Positions 9,698 to 23,416 of a stretch of 64,000 bases of DNA are shown here, one piece after another. The notes beneath the pieces are model-generated. The model did no database searches. It had not been told where the DNA came from and saw nothing but the letters and a program-made list of their open reading frames with translations. How positions within the stretch are numbered: position 1 is the stretch's first letter; each line of letters opens with the position of its first letter. This DNA is from Acanthaster planci (taxonomy: Eukaryota > Echinodermata > Asteroidea > Valvatida > Acanthasteridae), in assembly GCF_001949145.1 (NCBI RefSeq), contig NW_019091387.1, forward strand, positions 1,798,122 to 1,862,121, written 5' to 3'. The position numbers were made by a program, and so were the translations under genes.

Positions 9698-12600
9698 CCT
9701 TATAAATGCTTTATTATTATTATTATGGAGACGATTTTTCCTTGGGGTCGGCATGCTTCAGTAAAGCCACCATTCATTTTGGGTACTGCTTTCTTTTGGC
9801 CTTCTTAAATAAATGGATAATGTTTTTCCCCCAAAGAACCCTACTCTAATGCATTTTGGCTACTTTGAACATGTATGTACATCTCTTACTACAAGTCCCT
9901 GTGCAAGGGCAGAGCTGGAGGGGGGAGAGAACAAACAGGGACTAGCCCACCCCCCACGATGAGGATTTGTTTTCAAAATGAAGATATTAAATGTCTGATC
10001 ATGCAGGTTATTTTGAAATTCTTTCTGAGCAGCTGCTTAATTGTGAGTTAATGCAAAAATGCACTGGGGGTACTGCTTTACTTATTCCCCCCCAAAAGAA
10101 GGAAATTTGATCTGAATCCAGCTGGTCCCTGTGTGGCTTGGACAAATTTTAGATGTCATCTGATGTAATGAAATCACAATCAATACATCAAACACACTAA
10201 AGTTTTGATTTTTGAAGGCTTATAGGTCTGTTACTTCCAGACAATGAAAAAAATTTGTACTTATACACTGTCATGACATCATATAATTCTTTATTAAACT
10301 GTGTCATTTTCCATGTTTTATTCTTTTTGTAGACTTATCTCCCAAATCAAAAAGTGTTCTCAAGAACCTTTTGAAGACCTTTTTGAAGCAAAGTAGACAT
10401 GCATACTATATAGAAAGTTGTGTGATGTCAAGATCACATCACTGAAATAGCAAAGTTTTGTTTTGCATATTGGGGAACATGTGACCATTTTGAGACTCTG
10501 TAGGAAGATCTTGCATGTATTGTTTGTGTGTAAACAAAAAAAAATGTCATGACCATACCACCACTTGATTTTTAAGCAACTTTTTAATATTGATTCGTTC
10601 TATGATAATGATCCATCAAAAGCCCCAAAAGGAATAAAAAGAGAGTCTGAATGCGTGCTGCATTGGTGAGGGCATGCCATGCGCTCTGTTCAGTGAAGGT
10701 GAAGAAATGTAATCATTACAATTTTGTCTGTGCACAGCATAGATAATTAACACACATTTTATGCACAATTAGCTCAGTATTCCTTATACTTCAGCTTGCT
10801 GCCACTGTTAGTTTACAAAGTTGAGATCTAGAGTCCTTAAATTCTGCTATCCCATTGACAATATCTACGATATAAAGTTAGGAAGTCCTCCTCTGAACAC
10901 ATAGTAGGTACATATAAACTCAATAATCCCGGACACCATTGTTGGGACACACGGCAACTCCCCCAGTCCATATTATCATTTCGAGCTGGAGTGCAGATTG
11001 TGCAGTGAGACCCAACATTGAGAGCGGGCCCAAAACGAGATTTGGCCACAACTGTGGTGTCATTATCGGAAAATTGTATGCAATGTAATTGTTATTGTGG
11101 TTACTGTAACTGAATATTCAAATAAAAGTGCAAGTTAGGTGCTGATAAGAAGAGAGAGCTTTTTATTTGAGCCTTCTGTTTGTAAACATCAATGCATGGA
11201 TTTTGATCTGCTTGTTGAAATTAGGCATGTATGATAAAAACGGACTTATGGACAGGTGTTCACTGCACTGGAAATAGCATGGTACTGATTGTTCCTGGGA
11301 ACATTTTGAGTCCTTGGGCACATTTACTTCTTGAAAACAAATTATTGCAGCATTTTGCTTTCTGCTGAAGTAGGAACATTTAAATTACTATAAACAAACG
11401 GACAGATGAAATTCACTGAAAAGTACACGTATATAGAATACAAACTGAACTTCAACATTCAAAGGATATCTCTAGTTCGAGCACCTCTGCCTGTAAGTTG
11501 TCCATAAACCTGTTGACATCAATTAAAACAGAAAAATGCACTTTAAAATGCTCAACCTCAAGTCCTGTAAAGTCCATCACAATTTATTTAGTCTCAAGTC
11601 ACAAGTCATTCAAACAAGTACTGATTGTTACTATTCTATTAATCCTGTATATCTTGCAACTGGCTGGAGATCTGACTTACATGTATAACCAACCTAAATG
11701 TATTTCTGCTGATGCACTGCCAGACTTATGGCCTCAAATAAAGGTGGTATAAACCCTTTGTGTTTGCTATAATTTGTCAAAATTGGTCTATTTGGCGGTT
11801 TATTTACTGTTTTTTACTATTCCATGGACTTGTGTCATTTTTTGTGTTCACTGCTTTGAGAACAAGCCAAGAAAAATGCTATTCATTTTCACACTCAAAG
11901 CACAGCTCATATAATTTATCTTGCAAAATAATCTATGGGCCACAGGATGTTTTCGAGTGCCTGAATAATGCAACAGTACATACTTTTCCTCAGTCAGGAC
12001 ACTACCTGAACTAAAATCTGAATCTAGTTACAACCATCCTCTATGTAACTAAGGCTTGTCTTTTTCCATCTGTTACAATGATGGAAAAATGTAACTACTC
12101 TCCTAATTTGTCCTAATTTTAGCTGCTTTGATGGAGTACTTACATGCAGAATGTTGCATAATCCAGTGTGTCAGTGCCCTTTGCACCAAAGAAATACCGC
12201 AGCAAGGTTGTTTCCTGAACCTGCATGTCCTAGTAATTGTGGTTTTACAATTGAAAAGCATGTTAATAAACAAAATAACACTTTCTGTTGCTAACACAAA
12301 TTTTAGTGTTATTCATAATAAGTAAATACATGACTATGGGGATCATGCTTTGACCAAACAAACATTCATTTAAGAATAAAATTTCACTGTGAAGACGACC
12401 CCTAAAATCCTAACAAATAGACAGGACATGTACACTTAAAATTCAAGTGTGTGCACTGTTTGCTGGAATTTGATTCAATTTCCATTAATAGATATGTTTC
12501 ACAATCTTTTAGGCTTTTCATTGTAACAAATAAAAATGAAACCACTTTCTCTCTCACAGCACCCGTCTTCCGTTTGAAGAGACAAGTTTGTTTGAATGTT

Positions 12601-15600
12601 ACTGCTTGAATTTTTTTACAAAGTAATTGAGTGACATGTTATTATTCATTTCCATAGACACAATTTTTTAACGTGAAACCAATGACTCAACTTTTACAGT
12701 CAAATAAGATTTACATGAGAAACATATCTGTCTCAAATGAGACCAAACACATGCATACTGATAACAAAACATAATTGAAAGGACATGCAGTGTGCAATTA
12801 AGCTAGTTCAAGGAGCTTCTGCTGTGCTAAACAGAAACATTTCAAAGAAAAGACAGCACCTACTTGCAAGTACACCTACAGTCAATATCTTTATCTTTAA
12901 AGCACTGATTTCCACGTATTGACACTTTTTTATTTGAGGTAAGAAATTCTCATACTTTAGTATCTACATTGAAAAAAAAACAAGAACAGTTGCGTAATTT
13001 ATTTTCCTTTTTCCCAAGATACTGTGTTTCCAAGCATTAATGTGCTCAGTGGTAGTAGTGTGTGTTGGGCATTTGTTGTGTACAGTGTACAAGTACAATA
13101 TTGCCTGTATGTGTACCCAAGTCACTCCCACTTCTCCCTTCTGCAATAGCTATTTACATGTGCAACTGTTGCCACCATTGCCGTCAAAAGACACGCCTCA
13201 TGCACTGCTGGTAGAAGTACATCATGCTTGATGCAATGTACAGTACATGTACAGTGACAAGCTATTACCTTGGGTGCTCTGCCCTATGTTGTGCACTTTT
13301 TTCTACTTACTATGACCTTGACACCAACCTGTTCATCCGTCTGTAAGTACTGCCTATATTTCATGGATGTCTACATCTCTGACCACTAGTTGTCCAGATA
13401 CAATTTTCCGTGTTGTTCAACACAGTGCTTGTGGCCTTTTATCTAACATTTCTTTCGAAAGATTAGCTTTTAACCAAAATTTGATTGTCTACAGAAAACC
13501 TACAACTGACGTGAGGATAGAAATACTGCAGATGTACAAAGTAAAATCCAAGTCATTAGCACAATGTTTTACAGGAATAAAGAAGTATTCGTTTCCTTAC
13601 TTTTATACATTTTGTTACTATTCTGCTCAACTTAAAAAATGATTATTTGCTATTTACTTTAGATCTAATAGTGTGCTATCACAAAAGATTTTTCTTTTAC
13701 AAAAAAAACCCCAAGCATCTTGATCTTCTGTCAGTGTTGAAAACTTCTTCAGAGGATACATGTGGAATTATGGTAGAAGAAATAATGAGCCTGAGTTACA
13801 ATTAGTGTCCTTGTTGATGTTTTCAGTCATTTTGTCCAACGCAGCACTTATTTCTCAGACTAGTTGGCCAAAGGTATCGAAGCATAGCTACACAGAATGA
13901 AAATGCCTTAGAACAAATATAGAAAATTACTTAACCAAAGTCATTTCAACGAGAGCCCTTCACTGACAAGTGAAAATCAACATTTTTAACACCATGACAC
14001 CAGAAGATGAAGCAGCGGGAAAAATGGCAAGTACAAATTATATTTGTAAATTGAGGCTTGGACGTTTTCACGGTAGAAAGTTAAGAAGTCAAGGCATTTA
14101 TTGTAGCACCATGGAGGTATCTTTGCTGTGTGTTTGGTGGTACCGAGAAGAACCAGTTCACTGGACATTTGACACTTTGTGCTCTGTTCATCTCCCAGAA
14201 TAAAACACTACAACACAGCAACTAATGAGATAAGTCCCCAAACATTCAAAATTTACTGGACTTTCTTTAAAAAGTGAGTTACATTTCCTCAATTTAAATT
14301 TCGTTATAAATGGTTTTTTACTTTTTCACATATTCCACAAAAATAACACAATAAAGATGTCCAAAGCTCTTATGTCTTCCAATGTTTTGGCAATACTTGA
14401 TGTGTATAAAATGGAAATGTTCTTTGTTAAAATTTCATGATGCACAGTGTCTCCCTGAAATTAAAACCACATGGACACCTTCCCAATGATAATAATGTTG
14501 CATCTGAAATGTTGCAAAATATTCAACATGATATAAATTTACTGACGAAAAATCCATGACACATAACTTTTACAATTCTAAAAATGATTATATTGCTGAA
14601 TAAAGTTCAACATGCTAAGATGACATGTTGAAGATTTTAAAACTACAATATGCACTTAAAAAGTAAAAAAACCCAAAAAAACAACTGACTGTGCCTAGTG
14701 TGATCACCCTCACACACACTGATCCATGGTATCAGTATTGTTGATGGGCATTATTTTGACAAAATATAAATTACTCAGGGAAGGAACAGTTTCTACCACT
14801 TGTTTATGGTACTAAATTAAGTTTACCTGAAAAAAAGCAAGACATAGGGGAGGGGGACCTAGCAACTAACTTTTGTTTAACAACCAAACATTAAAGTTCA
14901 ACACATACTGTCCATCTCCACAAACTTCTCAGACTTTGTGTGTCTAAACCAAAAAGGGGGGATTAGCATGTGCATGTCAGTAAGAGGTGGGTCAAGGCCT
15001 GCTTGGTGGTTTACTAACCTGCCAGCAGTGCCTATGAATCTATCTGGTTTAATTGTGTTTACATGGTTTCTAACACAACACAGTTAAGAAGATTCAAGTG
15101 CATTTTCTGGTCTAGCATCATAATTAACAGTCAAGTCTGTAAAATAATCTTTCTAAGTGATTTTGATGTTGGGGATCATAACAATGCTTCAAGGGCTCCC
15201 CTCACCCCTTTACAAGCTGTGAAAAAAGACTTCATCAATTAGAAAAAGTTCTTTCACTACTGTCCAAAGAGGCATTTCACATATCAATGTCTTAGTCAAT
15301 GGTGAGTTGGAGAGGGGTCAAATCATGCAGACTTGTATGCATACCAGTTCTCTTGTGGGCCCACTCCCAGTGCTACTCTCACCAGAACCCTTGGAAGAAA
15401 GGTTGAAAAGTTGAGGAGAAAAGTTATTTAGACTTGCAACCAAACAACCAAAAAACCAATGGGCAAATTAAGTATGAAAATAGACAAGGAACAGAAAGAA
15501 AAAGAGAGAACAAAAAAGAGAAAAAAGGAGGGAAAAAGGAAAAGCATACAGGTATAGAGATGCAAAGCATGTGCTGCATTTACTGAGATGAGGAAAATGT

Positions 15601-16840
15601 TAATGCATGTTGGTACAGAATTTCTGGGGTGTTAACTCCAAACAGGCCATGTTTAGTTTATTGTTTATTTATTCTCATATTTTGCAATTTGGTTGTGCCC
15701 TAGCTGGCACAATGCAGCAACGCCCTGTATAGTTCGGTTTTTGAGAGCTTGTTAGGACAAAAATCAGAAGCTTACTTCAGAGGACACCCACCCATGCCCT
15801 CCTAATTTCTAGAACAGATAATCTACCACTTAACCACCGAAATGGTTGAAAAAAAAAGACAATTTATCTAGTTCATTCTTAAAATGTTGCATTTGTTTAC
15901 ATGTGACTTTTAGAAGGGAGGGAGGAAACTGCAAGCTGCCAGAGACCTTTAACATACTGGTAAAAGATGTCACAATATAACTTAAAAGTGAAATGACTGT
16001 CATATAGTACAGCATCCAGAATCATGGAGGAAAGACCATTTATTTTGATGTGGTTAATAAACTAATCAGATGGTGCTTAATGGTTAAGGTGGATGTATCT
16101 GTTTGCTTGGATATCTGTTTAGTAATGTAAGTACAAATGGCAGAATTTTTTGTTGATTTGGAAGATACACATGAATGAAAACAAAAATGATGGAAGTATG
16201 TTACATCCTAGGTTGAAGAATAAGGCCTACTGGACCCATTCCAAGATACAGACCTTGTCTGCTGAGTTCCTGATAGATTCTTGCTGTTTGAATGAATGAA
16301 ATGTTTTGAAAGGAATTTTCAGTGCATCATATGGTAAACATATCATTTTCCATATAAGCATGATAAACACAGAAGCTCAATATACTACTCTGAACAGTTG
16401 GCTTGTCAGAGATGTGACAAATATGTTTTCCCATCAGGAAAAATGTTGAGTACTTCATGAAATTTGCTGACTACCAACAAGTAATTCAACAATAAAGTGT
16501 TTCCAACAGAAAGAGTCATTTATCTTACATCTGCTAATAGTCTTTATCAGGAAAAGTTCAATGTGACAGTGTTCTGAAACTGAAAGTTTTTACACAAAAG
16601 ATTTTCATTGTTTGCCAATGCAATATGAAAAGTGTTCTACAAACATAACAATCCTCATTTGTCATATTCCTTTTCACTTCCCCTTCACTGTCACATCTTC
16701 TAATCTCCCTATGCTACATGACACAAAACCTACTCCCTCCCTGTCTCAATGCCTGTTCTATCTTGACATCTAACATTCATGATTATAATACTCGAAGTGT
16801 ACTAACGAAAACTTGTTTGTCCAATGAAAAGAGCGTCCAT
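9698..16840. other. Long intronic interval, no gene recognised
   Basis: About 7 kb of AT-rich DNA with simple tracts (for example the purine-rich stretch near 15480-15545). ORFs of 60-90 codons at 10837-11049, 11498-12014, 13367-13642 and 13970-14203 have no family motif. Some MICU-like exons are expected on the minus strand between 7274 and 23417 (the segment with a VHFFGKKGK-like stretch), but I did not find them here. Confidence 0.45.
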
Positions 16841-16851
16841 GTCTACAAACA

Positions 16852-18010
16852 ATGTTATTCAAAATAAAGTACTGGAAAGGTTTAGATGATTCTTTGAAAT
16901 CATTACCAACTTTACCAACACTTGCCAATACTGAAACACTCATTCATGCTTTTATTACGTCTAAGCTCGATGATTGTAACAGCTTGTTGTATGGGGTATC
17001 ATCAGTACACTTCAATCGTCTTCAACATGTTCCAAATGTGTGTGCAAGGCTTGTGTATAATATGTATAAGTATTGTTATATCACACCTGTTCTTGTTGAT
17101 CTTCACTGGCTCCCAGTTAAGTCTAGAATTGTTTTCAAAAACTTACTTCTGGTCTTTAAAACACTCTACAGTGACTGGCCTGAATACTTGTCACAGCTCA
17201 TCACTGTTTGAACTGACTCTCGCTACTGTCTTCATAGTTCTGACCAGAGTAACCGTATTCTTCAATAATCATCCATTCATAGTAGGACCTGCTTAGGTAA
17301 TCAGGCCTTTTTATATGCTGCCCACATCTGTGGAATAAACTCCCAGTTCATGTGTGAAATGCCACAAATATAAACCATTTTAAGGCACTGCTAAAAACTC
17401 ATCAGTTTAGGATTGCTTGTGAGAAGTAATATGTTTTTATTGGTATTTTAATGAATAGGTGGAAAGGCTTGTGGTACCACCATGTGAAGGAATATATCTC
17501 TTAAGTATGTGTGGTTCTGAAAAGAACCGGGAGTATACTCAACTTTTCAGACTGCGTGATCAGTCCATCATCAGAAGACTCAGACAGACTGAGCACGGAG
17601 ATGGACTAAGCAAGCAGTCCGAAACATTGAGTGTACTCCTGGTTCTTTTCAGAACCACACATACTCATAAGAGAGATATAATCCTTTGCATGGTTCTACC
17701 ACAAGCCTTTCGACCTATTGCTGTCTTTCACTATGAACAGCCTGAAATTCCATCTATTTTAAATAACTTTATTGGGTCGCATTCTTTTGTGACTGCTTTA
17801 ATGTCCTGTTGTATCTACATATTTCATTTATTATAATATTTGTGTTTAATCGTAAATTAATGTTTTAGTGATTCTGTGCCTTATGAATTATAATGAATTT
17901 TTATATTACACAAGTTTATTTTTCTGTTAGTGGTTGTACAGCGCATTTGAATATTTTTGTAAAAGAGTTTGTGCTGAATAAATTCATTTAATAATAATAA
18001 AATAAATAAC
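16852..18010 (+). mobile_element. CR1/L2-like non-LTR retrotransposon, 3' part with tail
   Basis: The frame at 16852-17211 carries the RT C-terminal pattern: HAFITSKLDDCNSLLYG, then RLQHVPNVCARLVYN, then TPVLVDLHWLPVKSRI. Homology continues past in-frame stops (TGA just after 17208, TAA near 17270) and a frameshift to the 'LWNKLP...FKALLKTHQF' ending near 17410. The 3' region contains GTACAGCGCATTTGAAT near 17935 and finishes in an AATAATAATAAAATAAATAA tail near 17990-18010, as CR1/L2-like LINEs do. A palindromic insertion at 17454-17719 interrupts the 3' UTR. The copy is 5'-truncated and dead. Confidence 0.85.
17454..17719. mobile_element. Palindromic (foldback/MITE-like) insertion with histone-type 3' stem-loops
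   Basis: A 266-bp near-palindrome. The left arm begins AATAGGTGGAAAGGCTTGTG and the right arm ends with its imperfect complement, CACAAGCC... to ACCTATT. Each arm is about 90 bp and they flank a unique centre of about 80 bp. Each arm holds, pointing outward, GGTTCTTTTCAGAACC followed by ACACA (17641-17656 on plus; complement at 17513-17528), then a purine-rich AAGAGAGATA or AAGAGATATA about 10 nt further. That is the layout of a replication-dependent histone mRNA 3' end. It sits inside the LINE 3' UTR, so it is younger than the LINE copy. No clear target-site duplication was found. No histone coding sequence was recognised in the centre. Confidence 0.8.
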
Positions 18011-18370
18011 TTTAACTTCCTTTGTAAATAATTAAAATCATCAATGTTTAGAGACATACACAGGCCTTGTCACACCCTAGTCTGATGCATATTATGTTTT
18101 GTCTGTCCCATGTCCATATCATGGTAGACTTTCTGTCCATTCATAGGTTAAGGGTAAGTACAAAAGTGTTTTGCTTAACCTTACACACAAATGTTGTCAT
18201 TGAATTTAGCTTGGTAGCCAACTTGCTATGTACATATATATCGATTATTAGATGACTGTACTTTATAAATATGTGTAATTTCTAAACATTTTGTTCAAAT
18301 AATTTGGAAAGAATGACAGCACTGAGTAAATATGACTCGTCCTCTATCCTACATACATTATTTCCAGTTA
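18011..18370. other. Non-coding interval
   Basis: AT-rich sequence after the LINE tail, with no recognisable gene or repeat boundary. Confidence 0.4.
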
Positions 18371-18374
18371 CTTC

Positions 18375-18537
18375 TACACAACCAACTGAGCGACCGATTG
18401 ACCAACCCAGTGACCCACCCACTGAATGACTCACCGACTGACCGACCCATCCACCCAGCCACCCACCAACTGACTGACCAGCCCAGCTACTGACTGACCA
18501 ACCAACCCACCCACCCACCAACCATGTGACCAACAAA
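18375..18537. repeat. Degenerate simple repeat of ACCC/ACTG-type units
   Basis: Irregular array of CCACCC, GACTGACC and CAACCAAC words about 160 bp long. Read on the minus strand it gives a Gly/Trp/Val/Ser-rich frame, which is an artefact of the repeat. Confidence 0.85.
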
Positions 18538-18539
18538 CA

Positions 18540-20600
18540 TGCTCTCTAACTTATACTCTTATTTTATATGCCCTTAGAGTATTCCACAGACCTTATCCTA
18601 ATTGTATTCTCAGATTCCTGAAAAAGTGCACATTTACAGACTTGAAACACTGAAAAACCTTCAACTCCAGTCAGAAATATATTGGTTATGTGTTACACAC
18701 TCCTTTTTGCAAACAAAAAAACCACCTTTTTGTGCTTTAATGTATTTTAGTCAAATTTCGATCATCCATTCAGTAAACCTAAAATTATTGCACATCTACA
18801 TTGTAAAAGTACATGTACTTCTCTGGAAATACACTACAGAAAGCATGGGACTATACAATGTACATGAAAGAAGCTTCTAGCAAAATTATTGGCTAACAAA
18901 ATTAGAGCAGAGACAACAATATGTATGCTAAGGAAATGTGATATTGGTAAATGTAAATCTGGAAATGCAATTCACATATGCAAAGTCTTCTCTCTGACCT
19001 CTTTGCCATGTTTCAATTTCCTCTAGGTGTTGATTTTTCCTAACATTTGATTCATTTGTTTTTTAAGCAAGACTGACGTTTTCTGCACAAGTTCAAGACT
19101 GACAATTACCTACATGTAAGAGTGAATTTTTACCATGCTCAATATAAAGTTCAAATGCTGTGTTGCACTGCTAAAGACTAACACATGTAGATGCAAAAAT
19201 ATTATACTCTATTCTGACTTCATTTGTGCACATAGGCATCTTTCAGGCATTCATGATTTCTAGCTGCACAACATTCTTCCATTCAAAAGTGCCCTCCAAT
19301 GCATGCAAGTGTATACAAACTGCACAACAATTGCGGAAGCTAGTTTGAATTGAAAACCATGAAGCAATATATTTAGAGGCAATACCTACATGCATCATGA
19401 CCCATATATCCAGTTTAGTCAAATGACACAGGAAAAAGGGAAGGAACAAGGGTGAGAGAGGAAACCAACAAAAATGGGTTAGGATGTGGTGGTCAAATTC
19501 TCAGCAACAGGAACAAATACCATGGCAAAAGAGATGCTACTTGACAAAGAGAAACGTTGTGTCAAAACAATAATGCTAGAGAGTGTCACAGTTCAAATTA
19601 AATGTGACTGCATGGTGTAATGGCATTGCATTGATTTGATGAAAAATATGAATGGAAAAAACCATTCTCCTATTAAAACACCGGCATGTTGCTTGAGATT
19701 TAATCCTGAAATTTCACATGAATATTCAAAGGAAATAAAACCCACATGGCTATGCAGGAGTAAGAGCACATGGAAATGTAAAATGGATTCAATATGTCTG
19801 AGTATGTGAATAGAAACAAACAAATTAAGAAAATAAGAAGGAAATATCACAAAGCTCAGGATTTTTGTTAACAAACATGTCACAGTGAAACAACAGGCTT
19901 CCATGATTGCAATTATAACTTCCATCCCACAATGTTAATGCTTTTGAATGGTACCCTGAAGTTGGACAAGTTAATGTTACAACAACATAACAACAAAAGG
20001 TCATTATTATGAATGTGTAATGTCTTTCACCACTAATCCCTTATTGAAAACCAGTGGTTAAAGCCAAGACTGTGGAAAGCACTACTAGAATGTCACAAGT
20101 AAGAAACAAGTAACAATGTGCAGTGAGTGTGCTGCATCAGTAAGGGTTGTGAACTACAGGGAGTGAATTTGTGAAGTTGATGTGACCCATGTTTAAAAAG
20201 TATTGATTTCATTGATTGAGCTGGGATACACGATGAGAAGACAGACATGGAAGAGGAAAAACTGTGAATCAAAGATTTGGACAGAATGTTTAGAAATTGA
20301 GCATCATTTCAAATTACACCAATAAAAAGACATACAAAAGATATCAATTCGTGTTGCACACAAACGACTGTCCAAAACGACGCAAATTATACAGATCACA
20401 AACACCTTACAACAGATAAAGTCACAAACTAAGGATGGGAATTTACCTTTAATTTGAAAAACATACAGGGGACTTTCCCATGCCATTTCAATATTTAAAC
20501 GTTTAGCCAACACTTTACAGAGGCCGCTGCCACTTACCTTGGTGTTTTCATATATGCACAATTATACAGTCCAACAATGCACATGGTTCAACCAATGTAA
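18540..20600. other. Intronic interval, no gene recognised
   Basis: AT-rich. The ORF at 20304-20561 (minus) contains two sequences that look like splice donors (ACCAAG/GTAAGT near 20535 and TTAAAG/GTAAAT near 20445), but its peptide matches nothing I know. The ORFs at 19243-19449 and 19593-19925 look random. Confidence 0.4.
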
Positions 20601-20603
20601 ATA

Positions 20604-21588
20604 CAGTAAATCCTTCATAACTCAAAGTTCAAGGGAATGAATAAAAAATTTGAGTTATTCGGACCTCGAAGTTAATGAAAGTCTCACAGCCATGGAGCCA
20701 ATACACCTATACACATATGTATACGTAGTTGTTCCAAACACGCTCCACGGTAGCATCATTTCGGTGGCTATTTTCCACTTTTTGTTCATTCTCATGGAAC
20801 ATTTTTGCTCATAAATAATAGTTTTGCTAGGATTTTTTATTTTTGTTATGTCTAGAAATGTTGTCTCTACCAATAAGTATACAATTCATCAAGTTTTAAA
20901 GGTGTTTAAATGGGTTTTCATATGACATCGCTTTTGTGGTCGCATGACCATTGTAAGCCGCTCTGAGTGGAGCAAAAGAGGGCGTGTTTTTTTGGTACTC
21001 AACGCATAGGCGCACCATAAGGCATGCAAGTATACGCGCGTTTGACGCGGAGCACGATAAGTATGCATAAGGGATTTATTGCGGCATGTATGGTCTCTGC
21101 GTACACGCAGAACGTGTGCAAGAACCTGTTTGTAACCACCTGTCTTTCTTTCACCGATTGGGGGTGCACTTCAGCTCAGGCCAGATAGGCCAGTGAATAG
21201 TCCATCTGCGCATGGGTCTTGCGGTGGAAATTAGGCTAGCCCAAAAGCCTGGATTTGTTGCGGTTACGGTGTGGCACGGTTTATGAAGTGAGCCGTGCAG
21301 AATGCATGCCATGCAAGCGGATCGACAGTAAAAAGACAATGTGTGCTTGGCAGCGATGACTCAGACTGGTTTCGTGGTCCCATGTTTGTACTTTCTGAAA
21401 TGATTTGGTGCCGTTCTTTTAACAGTGTCACAAAAACTTTGACTTGAACAGGATTTTTGCTGCTCGTGATTTGACTTATGGAAGTATTTATGTACGCAAA
21501 CGCCTATTCTTTTGGTGGGAACAAAGCATCACTTTGAGACAAGCGGACTTTCGACTTTGCCTGAGTTTGCCTTATCAAGGTTTTACTG
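20604..21588. mobile_element. Non-autonomous pogo/Tigger-like element
   Basis: Left end CAGTAAATCCTTCATAA (20604) and right-end complement CAGTAAAACCTTGATAA (from 21588) match at all but a few positions, and both are flanked by TA (20602-20603 and 21589-21590), the Tc1/mariner-pogo target duplication. The termini resemble the CAGTxAAACCTxGxTATAA ends of pogo/Tigger elements. The 985-bp interior has a distinctly more GC-rich, CpG-containing block at about 20940-21330 and no transposase frame, so it must be mobilised in trans or be a deletion derivative. Confidence 0.7.
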
Positions 21589-21590
21589 TA

Positions 21591-23410
21591 TATAGATTGA
21601 TGCTGGGGCATTTAAAACAAGCTTTGTTTGTTTTAGAATCCACTTTTTTCCTCAAATGGTGCATTGATGTCAAAAGGAAAAAGTATTCCAAGAATCAAAT
21701 TATATTTTGCAGGTATCATTTACAATAAAAATGAATGGCAGATTGTGTCAATCAAAACATCGAACCTCTAAAAGGGGTGGCTCCATTTGAACATTTGAGA
21801 AAATCTGTAAATGGATTTGGAACCGCCCCACCCTTATCACAATCTGTAAATGGATTTGGAACCGCCCCACCCTTATCACAAACATGCAGCCACAATATAA
21901 CTTTAGTTAATTAAGGAAAAAAGGGAACTTATACATTTTGAATAAAATAATTAATTCAAACCAATAATTTGTATTTCTATTGAAATGGTTGAATCTTTGC
22001 AATTTCCTTCTTGTTTTAAAGTGAAAATCATTCTATAAATAAACAAAGGCTCCTGGTACACAATTTCTTATCAATCTGTATAGTGTCACATCACTAGACA
22101 CAAAATATCATGATAAATTCATTCTTTTTGTAGTGAAGTAGAATGAATTCAAATACAGTTAGTAATTAAAATTCAAGGAATAAATCACATTTATTTGACA
22201 TTCACAAAGCTTTAAACCATGCCTACTGATTCTTTGTCAATGAATCATGGGCGGAAATATCTCCTCGATCGTGGGGGGACATCAATTTACATGTACACTT
22301 TTTTGTGCACAATGCATGTTTATTATCTTATTCCATTTATAAAAACTCAAAAGGGAGAATCCTTGATCCATCAATTCCTTTAGTATTTTCTTTTGCTTAC
22401 AACATATGGAAGGGACATTCGACATTGTGTCCCCCCATTCCAAATTCATGGGGGAAACATGTCTCCCTGTCCCCCACCCGGGATTTCTGCCTATGCAATG
22501 AACTGATTTGGCTCAATCCAATACTATAACTGGACCAAATAAATACTGCTTTCCAACATGGCTGAAGAAATTTCCATAAAGGTACATGACAAGCATGCTT
22601 CTATGTCCCGCCAATAATGCTACATGGCCATACTGTTTCCACTTTGCTTCACAGAGTACTGCATGAATACATCATGCTAAACAGCAGGCATTGCTTAACT
22701 AACACCAAGAAACTAGTCCACAATATGATAATTGCTCAGATACAACCATTCCAACTTGAAAGGGTTATAATTTCCATTAAAAAGTGGCACACACAAAGCC
22801 TGGTGTTTTACAAAGCATCACACACTCCAACATTGCCGAAAGAAGTAAAACATAACAGCTTCCATAACACAACACAAAGGGCTACACAGAATTTTCAGAG
22901 CATAGTCAACTCTATGAGATTCAGTAACAAAAACACAGAATTAGTATAGATATATTGGTGAAAACGAAGTAGTAGGTGAACAGAAATCCAAACTACCATT
23001 AGTGATAAGAAAGACTGCAAAACCTCCTTTAGGAAACTGCAGTTTGAAAGCTTTACACTCACTGCATGTGTTATCACAGAGCAACCACTTCTTCCATGCA
23101 AGCAGACCATGCATTACGGATGTGTGCACATTTCAGGTGCTCAGTTTTGGAAAATTTCAGAAAGTTTACATCTGCAATACAGGTCATAACTTTTGTCCCT
23201 TCAATGCACATACTGAAAGACAGCATATCAGTAAGAAAATATTTCCTTCCGGGTACACTGTGGACCAAAGCCATGACATACTGCATAATAAACTATCATG
23301 TCCAAATGCATGAGGCTTACAGTTAAAACACAGAGGCCTGCCGTGTGCACACTGAGAAAGAGGAGTACCATACATACGGAGTCTAGTGTGCTGCGGTATT
23401 TGGTTAGTAA
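21591..23410. other. Intronic interval containing a 39-bp tandem duplication
   Basis: No gene supported. It holds an exact two-copy 39-bp duplication at 21802-21879 (listed separately). Overlapping ORFs around 22895-23540 on both strands are mostly shadows; the only part I accept as coding is the small MICU exon at 23417-23467. Confidence 0.45.
21802..21879. repeat. Two-copy 39-bp tandem duplication
   Basis: AATCTGTAAATGG to CCCTTATCAC occurs at 21802-21840 and is repeated without change at 21841-21879. Perfect identity implies a recent duplication or an assembly join. Confidence 0.9.
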
Positions 23411-23416
23411 ACTCAC

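Noticed and set aside
9263-9808. Long ORFs on both strands across the first gap
   Set aside because: Most of their length is N; they are not readable sequence.
18282-18536. Gly/Trp/Ser-rich minus-strand ORF
   Set aside because: A product of the ACCC/ACTG simple repeat.
18600-18660. Minus-strand VHFF stretch as the missing MICU exon
   Set aside because: Only four residues agree with the expected VHFFGKKGK region; flanking residues and splice sites do not.
20304-20561. Possible MICU exon with good-looking donors
   Set aside because: The peptide does not match any MICU segment or other family I know.
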